A DNA stretch of 64,000 bases, taken from contig NZ_LMHC01000001.1 of assembly GCF_001427665.1 (NCBI RefSeq), forward strand, positions 436,780-500,779, in the 5' to 3' direction. Of the stretch, positions 1 to 7,849 are shown piece by piece. The first letter of the stretch is position 1. Each line of letters starts with the position of its first letter. The notes beneath the pieces were generated by a model. It saw nothing but the letters and a program-made list of their open reading frames with translations, was not told the origin of the DNA and searched no databases. The position numbers were made by a program, and so were the translations under genes. The DNA is from Caulobacter sp. Root655. GTDB lineage: Bacteria; Pseudomonadota; Alphaproteobacteria; Caulobacterales; Caulobacteraceae.

Positions 1-263
1 TGCTGCTGATGGTCACCTCCAAGGGCATCGCCGGGGTGCCGCGCGCCTCGCTCGTCGTCATCATGGCCACCCTGACCTATTTCGGCCTGCCCGAGACCTG
101 GATCGCCCTGGTGCTGGGCGTCGACCACCTGCTCGACATGGGCCGCTCGGCCACCAACGTCGTCGGTAACTCCGTCGCCGCCGCCGTCGTCGCCAAGTGG
201 GAGGGGGAACTGGACGAGCCGGAGGGGGATGAGGCCGAAGAAGCGGTGGCTGTGACGGTCTAG
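1..263 (+). CDS. Dicarboxylate/glutamate:cation symporter, C-terminal fragment
   Basis: The 5' end lies outside the window; only about 87 C-terminal residues are present. The stretch has the hallmarks of the DAACS family (DctA/GltP/GltT): MVTSKGIAGVP, then the last core helix with LDMGRSATNVVGNSVAA and the typical ending VVAKWEGEL. In this family the TSKG and D-x-x-x-x-x-x-N residues belong to the substrate and cation site of an inner-membrane trimer importing C4-dicarboxylates or acidic amino acids. Which substrate applies cannot be told from this fragment. The tail after WEGEL is short and acidic. Confidence 0.85.
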   Translation, partial: LLMVTSKGIAGVPRASLVVIMATLTYFGLPETWIALVLGVDHLLDMGRSATNVVGNSVAAAVVAKWEGELDEPEGDEAEEAVAVTV

Positions 264-294
264 GCGCTGTTGACAGTAGGCATCTTCGGCGAGG

Positions 295-407
295 GCCGTG
301 CGTCCTTCGAGGCTTCGCTTCGCTACGCACCTCAGGATGAGGAGCGTCGCAACTGAATTCCTCATCCTGAGGCGCCCTCCAGAGGAGGGCCTCGAAGGAC
401 GCACGGC
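295..407. repeat. Intergenic nested inverted repeat (CCTTCGAGGC family)
   Basis: Outer arms of 19 bp (295-313 and 389-407) are perfect reverse complements containing CGTCCTTCGAGGC. Inner 13-bp arms CCTCAGGATGAGG (330-342) and CCTCATCCTGAGG (360-372) are nested inside. The whole can fold into one long hairpin, and it fills most of the 274-bp gap between the symporter and the next gene. It looks like a dispersed intergenic palindrome rather than a simple terminator. Confidence 0.75.
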
Positions 408-537
408 GCTTCCCAGCCTGGACCGTTCAACCGCCCACGGACCCTAGGCCACGCCCCGGTCTCGGCGACACCATCGGTTGACTTCGGGGGGGAGAGGGCC
501 AATCTCTTTCCCGAGGGATTTTGCTAGGAAGACCGCC

Positions 538-948
538 ATGAACGCCAAATCCATGATCCGGGCCAGCCTGCTGACGACGGTCCTCCTGGCCGCCGCCGCG
601 CCCGCCTTCGCCGACGCCGCCGCCAAGGACGCCGCCCCGCGCCCGGCGCGCGCCTGCTTCTCGCTGTCGGACTGGTCGGGCTGGAGCGCCCCGGACAGGA
701 ACACCCTGCTGATGCGGGTGCGCAACCGCGACGTCTATCGCGTCGACCTCTCGCACGGAACCAGCCAGCTGACCTCGCCCGGCGTGCACATCGTCTCGGT
801 GGTGCGCGGCACGGACACGGTCTGCAGGCCGATCGACCTGGACCTGCGGGTCTCCGACGGCCACTTCGCCATGCCGATCATGGCCAAGAGCATCACCCGC
901 CTGTCGGCCGAAGAGATCGCCGCCCTGCCCAAGCGTGATCGGCCCTAG
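538..948 (+). CDS. Small secreted protein, DUF6491-like
   Basis: A 136-residue protein with a Sec signal peptide (MNAKSMIRASLLTTVLL, then AAAAPAFA before the cleavage site). The mature part carries two cysteines, in ACFSLSDWSGW and DTVCRPIDL, that could form a periplasmic disulfide, and a central beta-rich stretch (NTLLMRVRNRDVYRVDL). This resembles the short periplasmic DUF6491 family of caulobacters, whose function is unknown. The ATG at 538 is preferred over the in-frame ATG at 478 because AGGAAGA precedes it at normal spacing and the signal peptide starts there. It stands alone, and a repeat follows its stop codon. Confidence 0.7.
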   Translation: MNAKSMIRASLLTTVLLAAAAPAFADAAAKDAAPRPARACFSLSDWSGWSAPDRNTLLMRVRNRDVYRVDLSHGTSQLTSPGVHIVSVVRGTDTVCRPIDLDLRVSDGHFAMPIMAKSITRLSAEEIAALPKRDRP

Positions 949-949
949 A

Positions 950-1022
950 GCATTTTCGAGCGAAGTGGACGCCGGTTCGCGTGAAGAAAATGCGCGAAAC
1001 AAGGCGCATTTTCGAGCGCTCT
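950..1022. repeat. Intergenic repeat with GCATTTTCGAGCG copies
   Basis: The motif GCATTTTCGAGCG occurs twice in direct orientation (about 953-965 and 1006-1018), with the inverted form GAAAATGCGC between them. The wording (GAGCGAAGTGG, GGTTCGCGTGAAGAAAATGCG) is one I recall as common in intergenic regions of alphaproteobacteria. It sits directly after a stop codon and may act as a hairpin terminator. Confidence 0.6.
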
Positions 1023-1107
1023 ACAGCCCTCATCGCACTGACATAGACCGCCGCTAGTCTTGGATCCCAGGCGCCCGCCACGGACGCCGCCAACTCGGAG
1101 AGCGTTC

Positions 1108-1506
1108 ATGAGCTTGCTGGACAATCTGATGGGCGCCCTCGGCGGCCATGAAGGCGGCGCCGACCTGTCGGGGTTGATCGAGACCATCGGCGGCCAAGGC
1201 GCGGCCGGCGGGGTCGGCGGCCTGGTCGAGGCCTTCCAGAAGGGCGGCCTGGGCGCGGTGGCCCAGTCCTGGGTCTCCAGCGGCGCCAACCTGCCGATCT
1301 CGGCCGAACAGATCCAGGCCGTGCTCGGCTCGGGCGCGGTTGGCCAGTTCGCCGAGAAGCTGGGCGTCGACCCGCAGGTCGGCGCGGCCAAGCTGGCCGA
1401 ACTGCTGCCGAGCCTGGTCGACAAGCTGACGCCGGGCGGTCAGCTGCCGACCGAAGGCCTGGGCGGCGCGGTCGGCGACCTGCTGGGCGGCTTCCTCAAG
1501 ACGTAG
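1108..1506 (+). CDS. YidB-like DUF937 family protein
   Basis: A 132-residue protein starting MSLLDNLMGALGG, rich in Gly/Ala/Leu, with the DUF937 core WVSSGANLPISAEQIQAVLG and the hydrophobic PxGQLP segment near the end. The family (E. coli YidB) is widespread in proteobacteria and has no established biochemical role. The ATG at 1108 is chosen because CGGAGAG lies just upstream; an in-frame ATG at 1060 lacks an SD. Its last 11 bases overlap the 3' end of the convergent ketopantoate reductase-like gene. Confidence 0.8.
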   Translation: MSLLDNLMGALGGHEGGADLSGLIETIGGQGAAGGVGGLVEAFQKGGLGAVAQSWVSSGANLPISAEQIQAVLGSGAVGQFAEKLGVDPQVGAAKLAELLPSLVDKLTPGGQLPTEGLGGAVGDLLGGFLKT

Positions 1507-2389
1507 CCGCCGCCTCCAGCAGGGCCACCACCATCGTATTGACCGGCGTGGCGATCCCGTGCCGGGCGCCCAGCCGCGCGATCACCCCGTTTCGGGCGTC
1601 CAGCTCCATCGGCCGACTGGCGGCCCGGTCGGCGTGCAGGGAATTGACCCCGTCGGCCGGACCGGCGCGATAGCCGGCCACCACCGTCTCGGGAAGGTCG
1701 TCCGGCAGGTCCGCGCCCTGCGCCCGGCCCACGGCCACGCATTCGCCGACCAGGGCCCGCATGATGTCGGCGATCGGCTCGCGCCGAGCGACGCCCGCCG
1801 GCTTCAGGGTCAGGGCGTTGACCGCCCCGGCGCAGTTGAGCGCCAGCTTCTTCCAGGCCGCGGTCCTGAAGTCGGCCGTGGTCGACACCGCGATCGGCGT
1901 GTGGGCGAAGAGGGCGACGAAGGCCTGGCCGGCCGCGCCCTCCGGAACCAGGATCGTCCCGTCCCGCCGCTGACGGACCCGGCCCGGCGCCGTGCGCTCG
2001 GCCGGGATATCGACCACCGCCGGGGTGATCCGCGCCGCGTCGACATAAGGCGTGAAGCGCTCGACGTGCTCGACGCCGTTCTGCAGCACCGCCACCCGGC
2101 TGGCCGGCCCGACCAGGGCGGCCAGCCAGGCGCCGGTCGCGGCGGCGTCATAGGTCTTGGTGGTGATCAGCGCCCAGTCGACGGGGCCCCGCTGATCAAG
2201 CAAGGCCTCGCCCGGCGAGGTCAGCACGCGCGGGCTGGCGACCAGCAGGCCTCCGGGCGTCTCGACCTCCAGCCGGTCGAAGGCCGTACGCGCGCAGACC
2301 TCGACGTCCAGCGCCGGGTTCTGGGCCAGCCACGCGGCCACCGCGCCGCCCACCGCGCCCGGTCCGATCACCGCAACCCGCATCAACAT
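1496..2389 (-). CDS. 2-dehydropantoate 2-reductase-like (ketopantoate reductase family)
   Basis: A 297-residue protein with an N-terminal Rossmann motif (VIGPGAVGGAVAAWLA), the ALITTKTYD segment and a C-terminal helical domain carrying AAWKKLALNCAGAVNALT, where the lysine and asparagine correspond to the family's catalytic Lys and substrate-binding Asn. The family reduces ketopantoate to pantoate with NADPH in CoA synthesis, but many paralogues act on other 2-keto acids, so panE is not assigned. Translation could start at MLMRV (2389) or at MRVAV (2383). A short direct repeat (CTCCAGACAAGAG/CTCCAGACAAAGAG) lies just upstream. It is convergent with, and overlaps, the DUF937 gene. Confidence 0.8.
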   Translation of the reverse strand: MLMRVAVIGPGAVGGAVAAWLAQNPALDVEVCARTAFDRLEVETPGGLLVASPRVLTSPGEALLDQRGPVDWALITTKTYDAAATGAWLAALVGPASRVAVLQNGVEHVERFTPYVDAARITPAVVDIPAERTAPGRVRQRRDGTILVPEGAAGQAFVALFAHTPIAVSTTADFRTAAWKKLALNCAGAVNALTLKPAGVARREPIADIMRALVGECVAVGRAQGADLPDDLPETVVAGYRAGPADGVNSLHADRAASRPMELDARNGVIARLGARHGIATPVNTMVVALLEAAATS

Positions 2390-2422
2390 TCTCCAGACAA
2401 GAGGGGGCTCCAGACAAAGAGA

Positions 2423-2446
2423 CGCCGCCCTCTCGCGAGGGCGGCG
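2423..2446 (-). terminator. Hairpin terminator downstream of nrdB
   Basis: A 10-bp GC-rich stem with a TCGC loop, CGCCGCCCTC/GAGGGCGGCG. Read on the minus strand it is followed by TCTCTTTGTC, a fairly U-rich tail. It lies 27 bases past the nrdB stop and before the ketopantoate reductase-like gene, so it probably ends the nrdB transcript. Confidence 0.6.
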
Positions 2447-2472
2447 GCATGATATCCCCGACTTCCCTGCTC

Positions 2473-3513
2473 TTATTCAGCCGGCAGGGTGTTTTCCGAG
2501 CGCTTGGTCAGCATGTTGTCGAAACTCGACCACACGCCTTCGGCGCCGTGCCATTGGCCCTTGGTGGCGGCCTTGGAATATTCCGTGGCCCGGGCCTCGA
2601 AGAAGTTGGCGTGCTCCACGCCCGACAGCAGCGACTGCAGCCAGGGCAGCGGGTTTTCCTTGATGCCGTAGACTTCCGGCAGGTGCAGCTGGCGCAGGCG
2701 CCAGTCGGCGATGAACCGGATGTATTTCTTGATGTCGTCCGGGGTCATGCCCTGGATCTCGCCGGCCTCGAAGGCCAGGTCGATGAAGGCGTCTTCCATG
2801 GTGACCACGGTCTTGCAGCAGTCGACGATGTCGGCGGCCACGGCCTTGGTCACGCACTTCGTCTCGGCGTTGAACGCGTGGTAGAGCTTGATGATGCCTT
2901 CGCAGTGCAGGCTCTCGTCGCGGATCGACCACGAAACGATCTGGCCCATGCCCTTCATCTTGTTGAAGCGCGGGAAGTTCATCAGCATCGCGAACGACGC
3001 GAACAGCTGCAGGCCCTCGGTGAAGCCGCCGAACATGGCCAGCGTCCGCGCGATGTCGGCATTGGTCTCGACGCCGAACTTCTGCATGAAGTCGTGCTTG
3101 TCGCGCATGGCCTGGTATTCCATGAACGCGCCGAATTCGCTCTCCGGCATGCCGATGGTTTCCAGCAGCAGCGCGTAGGCCGCGATATGGATGGTCTCCA
3201 TATTGGCGAACGACGACAGCATCATCTTCACTTCGGTGGGTTTGAACACCCGGCCGTAGCGTTCCATGTAGTTGTCGGCGACCTCGATGTCCGACTGGGT
3301 GAAGAAGCGGAAGATCTGCGTCAGCAGGTTCCGTTCCTTGTCGTTCAGCTTGACGGCCCAGTCCTTGAGGTCCTCGCCCAGCGGCACCTCTTCGGGCATC
3401 CAGTGGACCTGCTGCTGCTTCTTCCAGAACTCGTGGGCCCACGGATAGCGGAAGGGCTTATAGGCGCCGGAGGGGGTCAGGAGGCCGGGCGTGGTGATCA
3501 GCTTGGCGGACAT
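2473..3513 (-). CDS. nrdB: Class Ia ribonucleotide reductase, beta (radical) subunit
   Basis: NrdB houses the di-iron tyrosyl radical that drives reduction of ribonucleotides by NrdA. From MSAKLITTPG the protein is 346 residues. Visible ligands are D75 (FTQSD), E106 and H109 (ETIHIAAY, with the radical Tyr at 113), E166 (FTEGLQL) and E200/H203 (RDESLHCEG), the full class Ia set. The ORF opens 27 codons upstream at 3594, but those codons run into a putative operator, and the ATG at 3513 has a GGAG upstream, so 3513 is preferred. nrdA is not adjacent. Two NrdR-like boxes lie 73-120 bp upstream of the start. Confidence 0.95.
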   Translation of the reverse strand: MSAKLITTPGLLTPSGAYKPFRYPWAHEFWKKQQQVHWMPEEVPLGEDLKDWAVKLNDKERNLLTQIFRFFTQSDIEVADNYMERYGRVFKPTEVKMMLSSFANMETIHIAAYALLLETIGMPESEFGAFMEYQAMRDKHDFMQKFGVETNADIARTLAMFGGFTEGLQLFASFAMLMNFPRFNKMKGMGQIVSWSIRDESLHCEGIIKLYHAFNAETKCVTKAVAADIVDCCKTVVTMEDAFIDLAFEAGEIQGMTPDDIKKYIRFIADWRLRQLHLPEVYGIKENPLPWLQSLLSGVEHANFFEARATEYSKAATKGQWHGAEGVWSSFDNMLTKRSENTLPAE

Positions 3514-3585
3514 CGAGAGCGGGCTCCAGGGCAGGCGGACACGAATCGGACGGACGGTTACAGTTCCTTGGTAGCGCAGCACCAA

Positions 3586-3632
3586 CAGGCGCATCTAGTG
3601 GTCAGTTGGTCGCGGCACACAACATGTTGTGG
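3586..3632 (-). promoter_or_regulatory. Pair of NrdR-like boxes upstream of nrdB
   Basis: Box 2 (3617-3632) is ACACAACATGTTGTGG and contains the perfect palindrome CACAACATGTTGTG. Box 1 (3586-3601) is weaker on its left side but ends CATCTAGTGG, close to the right half of the NrdR consensus. The two starts are 31 bp apart, the three-helical-turn spacing known for paired NrdR boxes. A -10-like CTAGAT on the minus strand falls inside box 1, consistent with repression. Confidence 0.6.
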
Positions 3633-3651
3633 GTAGATTGGCTAACCAAAG

Positions 3652-4326
3652 ATGAACCCAGTTTACACCATCTATGGCGCGCTTGGCTCGGGCTCCGTGC
3701 CGGTCGAGGCGACATTGACCCTGCTGGGGCAGCCCCATGCCGTCGTCGAGGCGCCGACCTGGGAGGGCGAGGCCCAGCAGGCCAAGGTGGCGGGCGTCAA
3801 CCCGCTCAGGCAGATCCCCGCCCTGGTGACGCCGGCCGGCGAGACGATCACCGAAAGCGCCGCCATCCTGATCTGGCTGGCCGACACCCATCCCGAGGCC
3901 AGGCTGGCCCCTTCGCTCGATTCGCCCCTGCGCGCCCAGTTCCTGCGCTGGATGGTGTTCGTGCCGGCCTCGATCTATTCGCTGTTCTGGGTGCGCGACG
4001 ACCCCTCGCGGCTGGCCGGGCCGGACCCCGAGGTCCAGGCCCGGGTCAAGGCCGCCACCGCCGAACGCATCGCCGACTGCTGGGCGATGATGGAAAGCCA
4101 GATCACGCCCGGGCGCTACCTGTTGGGCGACGAGATGACGGTGCTCGACCTCTATGTCGCCGTGGTCAGCCGCTGGGGGCCGCGCCGTCGGCGGTTCCAT
4201 GACGTGGCGCCGAGGATGGGCGAGGTGGTGCGCCGGGTGGACGCCGACCCGAGGCTGGCCGCGTTCTGGGCCGAACGCTTTCCGTTCGTCGAGGGGTGGG
4301 AAGAAAACGGGGCCGGCGGAGCCTGA
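3652..4326 (+). CDS. Glutathione S-transferase family protein
   Basis: A 224-residue cytosolic GST-like protein. The N-terminal thioredoxin-like domain (1-80) has NPLRQIPALVTPAGETITES, where the cis-Pro after Ile and the E-S pair bind the gamma-glutamyl part of glutathione. The C-terminal helical domain (about 90-215) includes LLGDEMTVLDLYVAVVSRW, the usual N-capping/hydrophobic-staple region. Substrate is unknown. It is divergent from nrdB, and its start is only 20 bp from the NrdR-like box, so the two promoters share about 140 bp. Confidence 0.85.
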   Translation: MNPVYTIYGALGSGSVPVEATLTLLGQPHAVVEAPTWEGEAQQAKVAGVNPLRQIPALVTPAGETITESAAILIWLADTHPEARLAPSLDSPLRAQFLRWMVFVPASIYSLFWVRDDPSRLAGPDPEVQARVKAATAERIADCWAMMESQITPGRYLLGDEMTVLDLYVAVVSRWGPRRRRFHDVAPRMGEVVRRVDADPRLAAFWAERFPFVEGWEENGAGGA

Positions 4327-4399
4327 GCGTGTCACAAAGTAGCGATTGCAACCCTGGGGGCTCCTGGTAACAGTAGAGCTTCAAGTTTGGGGGTTTGCT

Positions 4400-4924
4400 T
4401 TGAAAATGTTCCGTTTCCTGATGGTCGCCCTGGCGGCCGCCAGCCTGACCGCGTGCGCCAGTACGCCAAACGCGCTCAAGACCGACGTGCGCGACAAGAT
4501 CTTCATCCAGGAGGTCAACGAGACCTGGGCGGCCGTGGACGGCAAGCGCGCCGAGAACGCCGACTACCTGACCGGCAAGGCGGATCTGCAGGCCCGCCTG
4601 AAGAGCGCCGTCGAAACGGAATTCAAGGCGTCGCCCTCGGGCTCCGACGCCGCCCGGTTCGAGATCACCGTCAAGAGCTACAGCCGCGTCAACGCGGCGA
4701 TGGGCAACATCATCGGCGGCTCCAACATGGTCGTGGCCGACGTGCGCGTGGTGCGCATTTCCGACGGCGCCGAACTGGGCGTCTATAAGGACGTTGTCGG
4801 CATGCACGCCTCGAACGGCGGCCTGATCGGGGCCATCGCCCAGGCGGCGACCAAGCCCGACATCGTGGGCATCATGACCAACGGCTTCGCGGCCAACCTG
4901 CGCGCGAAGTTCAACAGCAAATAG
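4400..4924 (+). CDS. Small lipoprotein, function unknown
   Basis: About 174 residues with a lipoprotein signal (MFRFLMVALAAASLTAC, lipobox L-T-A-C) and a mature domain ending in a glycine-rich helix (GGLIGAIAQAATKPDIVGI). The segment ARFEITVKSYSRVNAAMG followed by VVADVRVVRISDG resembles periplasmic or outer-membrane assembly lipoproteins, but I cannot name the family. A run of Gs at 4389-4393 sits six bases before a TTG at 4400, so TTG is my preferred start; ATG at 4406 is the alternative. The next secreted-protein gene follows 12 bases later, probably in one operon. Confidence 0.7.
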   Translation: MKMFRFLMVALAAASLTACASTPNALKTDVRDKIFIQEVNETWAAVDGKRAENADYLTGKADLQARLKSAVETEFKASPSGSDAARFEITVKSYSRVNAAMGNIIGGSNMVVADVRVVRISDGAELGVYKDVVGMHASNGGLIGAIAQAATKPDIVGIMTNGFAANLRAKFNSK

Positions 4925-4936
4925 GCGAAAGCCGCC

Positions 4937-5749
4937 ATGACCCGCCGCTTCCTGACCATGGTCGGCGTTGTCATGGCGGCTCTTGCCGCGACGGCGATGG
5001 CCGAGCCGCCGCCGATCAATGTCGATCTGATCACGGTCAGCGGTCGTCACGGTCTGCCCAGGGGCGAAGGCTCGCCGATCGCCGGGCGGTTGCTGGTCAA
5101 GGACGTGACCGTCGATCCCTCGGCGGCGACCCTCTTCAAGACCGATGTCGCCACCGTCGGTTCGTCCCTGCGGCAAGGCGTCGAGAAGACCCTGCGCAAT
5201 CACGGATACCTCGCCGCCGCCGCCGCCGAGCCGGCGGCCGGTGGCGCACCGCCTCTGGCGATCGTCGTGGAGATGTCGGGCCCGGACATCCAGGCCGATG
5301 CCGAGGGCGCCACCGCCATCGCGCGGCTGTCCGTCGGCCCGCCGGCGGACAGCCCGGCGATCGCCTGCCTGCCCTACACGGCCACCGGCAAGTTTCGCGC
5401 CTTGACGCCCCTGAAATCGGGCGGCGGCCAAAGGGCGACGGGCATCATCTTCGGAGCCTTGGCCGGCCCGGTGGGCGGGGTGTTCATGGCCAATCAGCTG
5501 CAGAACGCCACGGCCAACAATGTCGCGCTGAATTCCCGGCGGACCGTGGCGGCCGGCGAAGGCGTTTCGCCCCAGCACGGCGCCCCGGCCGTCGCCCGGC
5601 ACGCGTCGATCAACGCCGTCCAGATGGCGCTGATCGATCTGGTCAAGCATCTGGGCGAGACCGAGGGCTGCAAAGCGCCCGCCAAGCCGCCCGTGATCGT
5701 CCCGCCGGTGGGCGTGCAGGTCCAGGCCGCGCCGACGCCCGACACCTAG
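4937..5749 (+). CDS. Secreted protein of unknown function
   Basis: A 270-residue protein with a Sec signal peptide (MTRRFLTMVGVVMAALAATAMA). The mature part has one central hydrophobic glycine-rich stretch (GIIFGALAGPVGGVFMA) that could insert into or lie against a membrane, and a proline-rich C-terminus (PPVIVPPVGVQVQ). No family recognised. The gene lies 12 bases downstream of the small lipoprotein gene, whose product shares the layout of a beta-rich domain plus a glycine-rich helix, so both may serve the same envelope function. A strong hairpin follows the stop. Confidence 0.65.
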   Translation: MTRRFLTMVGVVMAALAATAMAEPPPINVDLITVSGRHGLPRGEGSPIAGRLLVKDVTVDPSAATLFKTDVATVGSSLRQGVEKTLRNHGYLAAAAAEPAAGGAPPLAIVVEMSGPDIQADAEGATAIARLSVGPPADSPAIACLPYTATGKFRALTPLKSGGGQRATGIIFGALAGPVGGVFMANQLQNATANNVALNSRRTVAAGEGVSPQHGAPAVARHASINAVQMALIDLVKHLGETEGCKAPAKPPVIVPPVGVQVQAAPTPDT

Positions 5750-5771
5750 AGCGTCGGGCGACGCCTTCCTG

Positions 5772-5798
5772 AACCCTCTCCCAGCGGGAGAGGGTTTT
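5772..5798. terminator. Bidirectional intrinsic terminator
   Basis: An 11-bp stem AACCCTCTCCC/GGGAGAGGGTT with an AGC loop, ending in T residues on both strands (GGGTTTT on plus). It sits between the plus-strand secreted-protein gene and the convergent minus-strand glycosyltransferase, and can serve both. Confidence 0.75.
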
Positions 5799-5802
5799 AG
5801 GC

Positions 5803-6894
5803 CTACGCCGCCGGCCGCCGGCGCAGCCGCGCCAGGCGTCGCAGCCGCCGCCAGAACCGGGTCTTTTCCGGTTCGGGATAGGGTTGCAGGTTCTTGTAGA
5901 ACTCCTCGGCGCAGGCGCGCCACGAGAAGCCTTCGGCGAACTTGCGGACCACGCCGTGGTCGATGTCCAGGCAGGCCAGGCAGGCCTCGCGCAGGCCGTC
6001 GGTCTGGCCCGGGGCCAGGGCGCCGGCTCCCGAGCCGGGGATGATGTCGATCGGGCCGGGGGCCGAGAAGGCCGCCACCGGCACGCCGGCCGCCATGGCC
6101 TCGAGAATCACCAGGCCGAAGGTGTCGGTCAGGGACGGGAAGCAGAACACGTCGGCGCAGGCGAAGTAGCGGGCCAGTTCCGCGCCGAACTTGGCGCCGG
6201 TGAACACCACGTCGGGATATTTCTCGGCCAGCTCCTCGCGCTGCGGGCCGTCGCCGACGATCACCTTGGTGCCGGGCAGGTCCAGGCTGGCGAAGGCCTC
6301 GATGTTCTTCTCGACGGCCACGCGGCCGACATTGAGGAAGATCGGCCGGGCCAGGCCCTCGAACATGTCGGGCTCGCCCGTGACCCGGGGCTTGAAGACG
6401 TCGGTGTCGACGCCGCGCGTCCAGGGCGAGATGTTGCGGAAGCCGTGGCGGATCAGCTCGTCGCGCATGGTCGGGGTGGCGACCATCAGCCGGCCCGACG
6501 GCTTGTGGAACCAGCGCATGTAGGTGTAGCCGGCCGACAAGGGCAACGGCAGGCGGGCCGACACGTATTCGGGGAACCGCGTGTGGTAGCTGGTGGTGAA
6601 CGGCAGCTTCCATTCCAGGCAGATGCGGCGGGCGGCCAGGCCGATCGGACCCTCGGTGGCGATGTGGATCGCCTCGGGCTCGAACGACTTGAAGCGCTCC
6701 ATCACCGGCTCGTAGGCGCCGATGGCCAGCTTGATCTCCGGATAGGTCGGAAGCGGGAAGGTGGGGAACTGGTCGGGGCTGACGACGTCGACCTCGTGGT
6801 CCATGGCGCGCAGTTCGGCCATCACCTTGGTGAGGGTCCGAACCACGCCGTTGACCTGCGGTTCCCATGCATCGGTGGCGAGTAGTATCCGCAT
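5803..6894 (-). CDS. GT4 glycosyltransferase, Agt-like glycolipid synthase
   Basis: A 363-residue GT-B enzyme. The N-terminal domain begins MRILLATDAWEPQVNGVVRTL, and the C-terminal nucleotide-sugar domain has FLNVGRVAVEKNIEAF and the E-x7-E-type region LTDTFGLVILEAMAAG (the first acid is Asp). Start and stop overlap the upstream phosphoesterase gene in an ATGA, implying translational coupling. A PlcP-type phosphoesterase followed by a GT4 enzyme is the plcP-agt arrangement known from phosphate-starved alphaproteobacteria, in which Agt adds sugars to diacylglycerol to replace phospholipids. The basic C-terminus (RFWRRLRRLARLRRRP) fits membrane association. The sugar donor is not predictable here. 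Confidence 0.8.
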   Translation of the reverse strand: MRILLATDAWEPQVNGVVRTLTKVMAELRAMDHEVDVVSPDQFPTFPLPTYPEIKLAIGAYEPVMERFKSFEPEAIHIATEGPIGLAARRICLEWKLPFTTSYHTRFPEYVSARLPLPLSAGYTYMRWFHKPSGRLMVATPTMRDELIRHGFRNISPWTRGVDTDVFKPRVTGEPDMFEGLARPIFLNVGRVAVEKNIEAFASLDLPGTKVIVGDGPQREELAEKYPDVVFTGAKFGAELARYFACADVFCFPSLTDTFGLVILEAMAAGVPVAAFSAPGPIDIIPGSGAGALAPGQTDGLREACLACLDIDHGVVRKFAEGFSWRACAEEFYKNLQPYPEPEKTRFWRRLRRLARLRRRPAA

Positions 6895-7724
6895 CAGGCG
6901 GCGGCAGGCTCCGCGATAGGGGGCTCGACAATGAGCGCCCGCGCCCGGTCGATCACCGACCAGGACCTAAGCTTGGACCATTCCAGGATTTCGAGCCGTC
7001 CGTCCATATGTTCCACGAGCGCGGTGCAGCTTTCCACCCAATCGCCGTCGTTCACATAGAGCACGCCGCCGATGTCGCGCATCTCGGCCTTGTGGATATG
7101 GCCGCAGATCACGCCGTCGACGCCGCGGCGACGCGCTTCGTCGGCGACCGCGGCTTCGAAGTTCTCGATGAATTGCAGGGCGTTCTTCACCTTGACCTTC
7201 AGATAGGCCGAGAGGCTCCAATACCCAAAACCAAGCTTTCGACGCGCGCGGTTGAGCAAGGTGTTCAGCATCAGGATGGTCCTATAGGACCAATCGCCGA
7301 GGAAGGCGAGCCACTTGGCGTGCTGCACCACCCCGTCGAACTCGTCGCCGTGCACCACCAGGTAGCGCTTGCCGTCGGCGGCCTCGTGGATGACGTCGCG
7401 GGCCACAACCACCCCACCGAAGTGGGTTCCGCAGAAGTCGCGAACCCGGTCGTCGTGGTTGCCGGGCACATAGATCACCTCGACCCCCTTGCGGGCCAGG
7501 CGCAGGATCTTCTGCACCACGTCGTTGTGGCTCTGCGGCCAGTACCAGCCGCTGCGCAGCTTCCAGCCGTCGATGATGTCGCCGACCAGATAGAGCTTGT
7601 CGCATTCCACGTGGCGGATGAAATCCAGCAGCAGCTCGGCCTGGCAGCCGCGCGTGCCCAGGTGGACGTCGCTGATGAAGATCGAGCGGTAACGGCGGAC
7701 GTCGATGTCGTTGTCGATAGCCAT
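6894..7724 (-). CDS. Metallophosphoesterase, PlcP/UDP-diacylglucosamine pyrophosphatase family
   Basis: A 276-residue calcineurin-type phosphoesterase with all metal motifs: SDVHLGTRG, LVGDIIDGW, VPGNHDD, VVHGDEFD and CGHIHKAE. Automatic pipelines usually label this family LpxH-like, but the stretch GWYWPQSHNDVVQK is what I recall from Sinorhizobium PlcP, a phospholipase C that degrades phospholipids to diacylglycerol during phosphate starvation. The coupled downstream GT4 gene and a Pho-box-like site upstream support that role. The ORF is open to 7883, but those 53 codons are Arg/Gly-rich and non-conserved in appearance; the ATG at 7724 begins the real domain (MAIDNDIDVRRYRSIF). Confidence 0.8.
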   Translation of the reverse strand: MAIDNDIDVRRYRSIFISDVHLGTRGCQAELLLDFIRHVECDKLYLVGDIIDGWKLRSGWYWPQSHNDVVQKILRLARKGVEVIYVPGNHDDRVRDFCGTHFGGVVVARDVIHEAADGKRYLVVHGDEFDGVVQHAKWLAFLGDWSYRTILMLNTLLNRARRKLGFGYWSLSAYLKVKVKNALQFIENFEAAVADEARRRGVDGVICGHIHKAEMRDIGGVLYVNDGDWVESCTALVEHMDGRLEILEWSKLRSWSVIDRARALIVEPPIAEPAAA

Positions 7725-7831
7725 GGCTTGCCCCTCGCGCGGTTCCCAAGCAGCGCCTGTGCGGCGTTCGAGGACCGATCCCCCCGGACCGGCCCCACCC
7801 AGGCGAGCTTTCCGGCGATTAAGCTGATTGC

Positions 7832-7849
7832 ATGTCGCTTTCGTGAAAT
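7832..7849 (-). promoter_or_regulatory. Possible PhoB box upstream of the plcP-like gene
   Basis: On the minus strand the site reads ATTTCAC-GAAA-GCGACAT, two 7-mers 11 bp apart comparable to CTGTCAT-N4-CTGTCAT (about 4 of 7 and 4 of 7 matches, A-rich spacer). A -10-like CTTAAT starts 8-9 bp further downstream, the distance expected for a PhoB-activated promoter. The match is modest and rests partly on context. Confidence 0.35.

Noticed and set aside
4166..6931. 921-codon minus-strand open frame
   Set aside because: Covers the GT4 gene in another frame and is antisense to three plus-strand genes; no domain.
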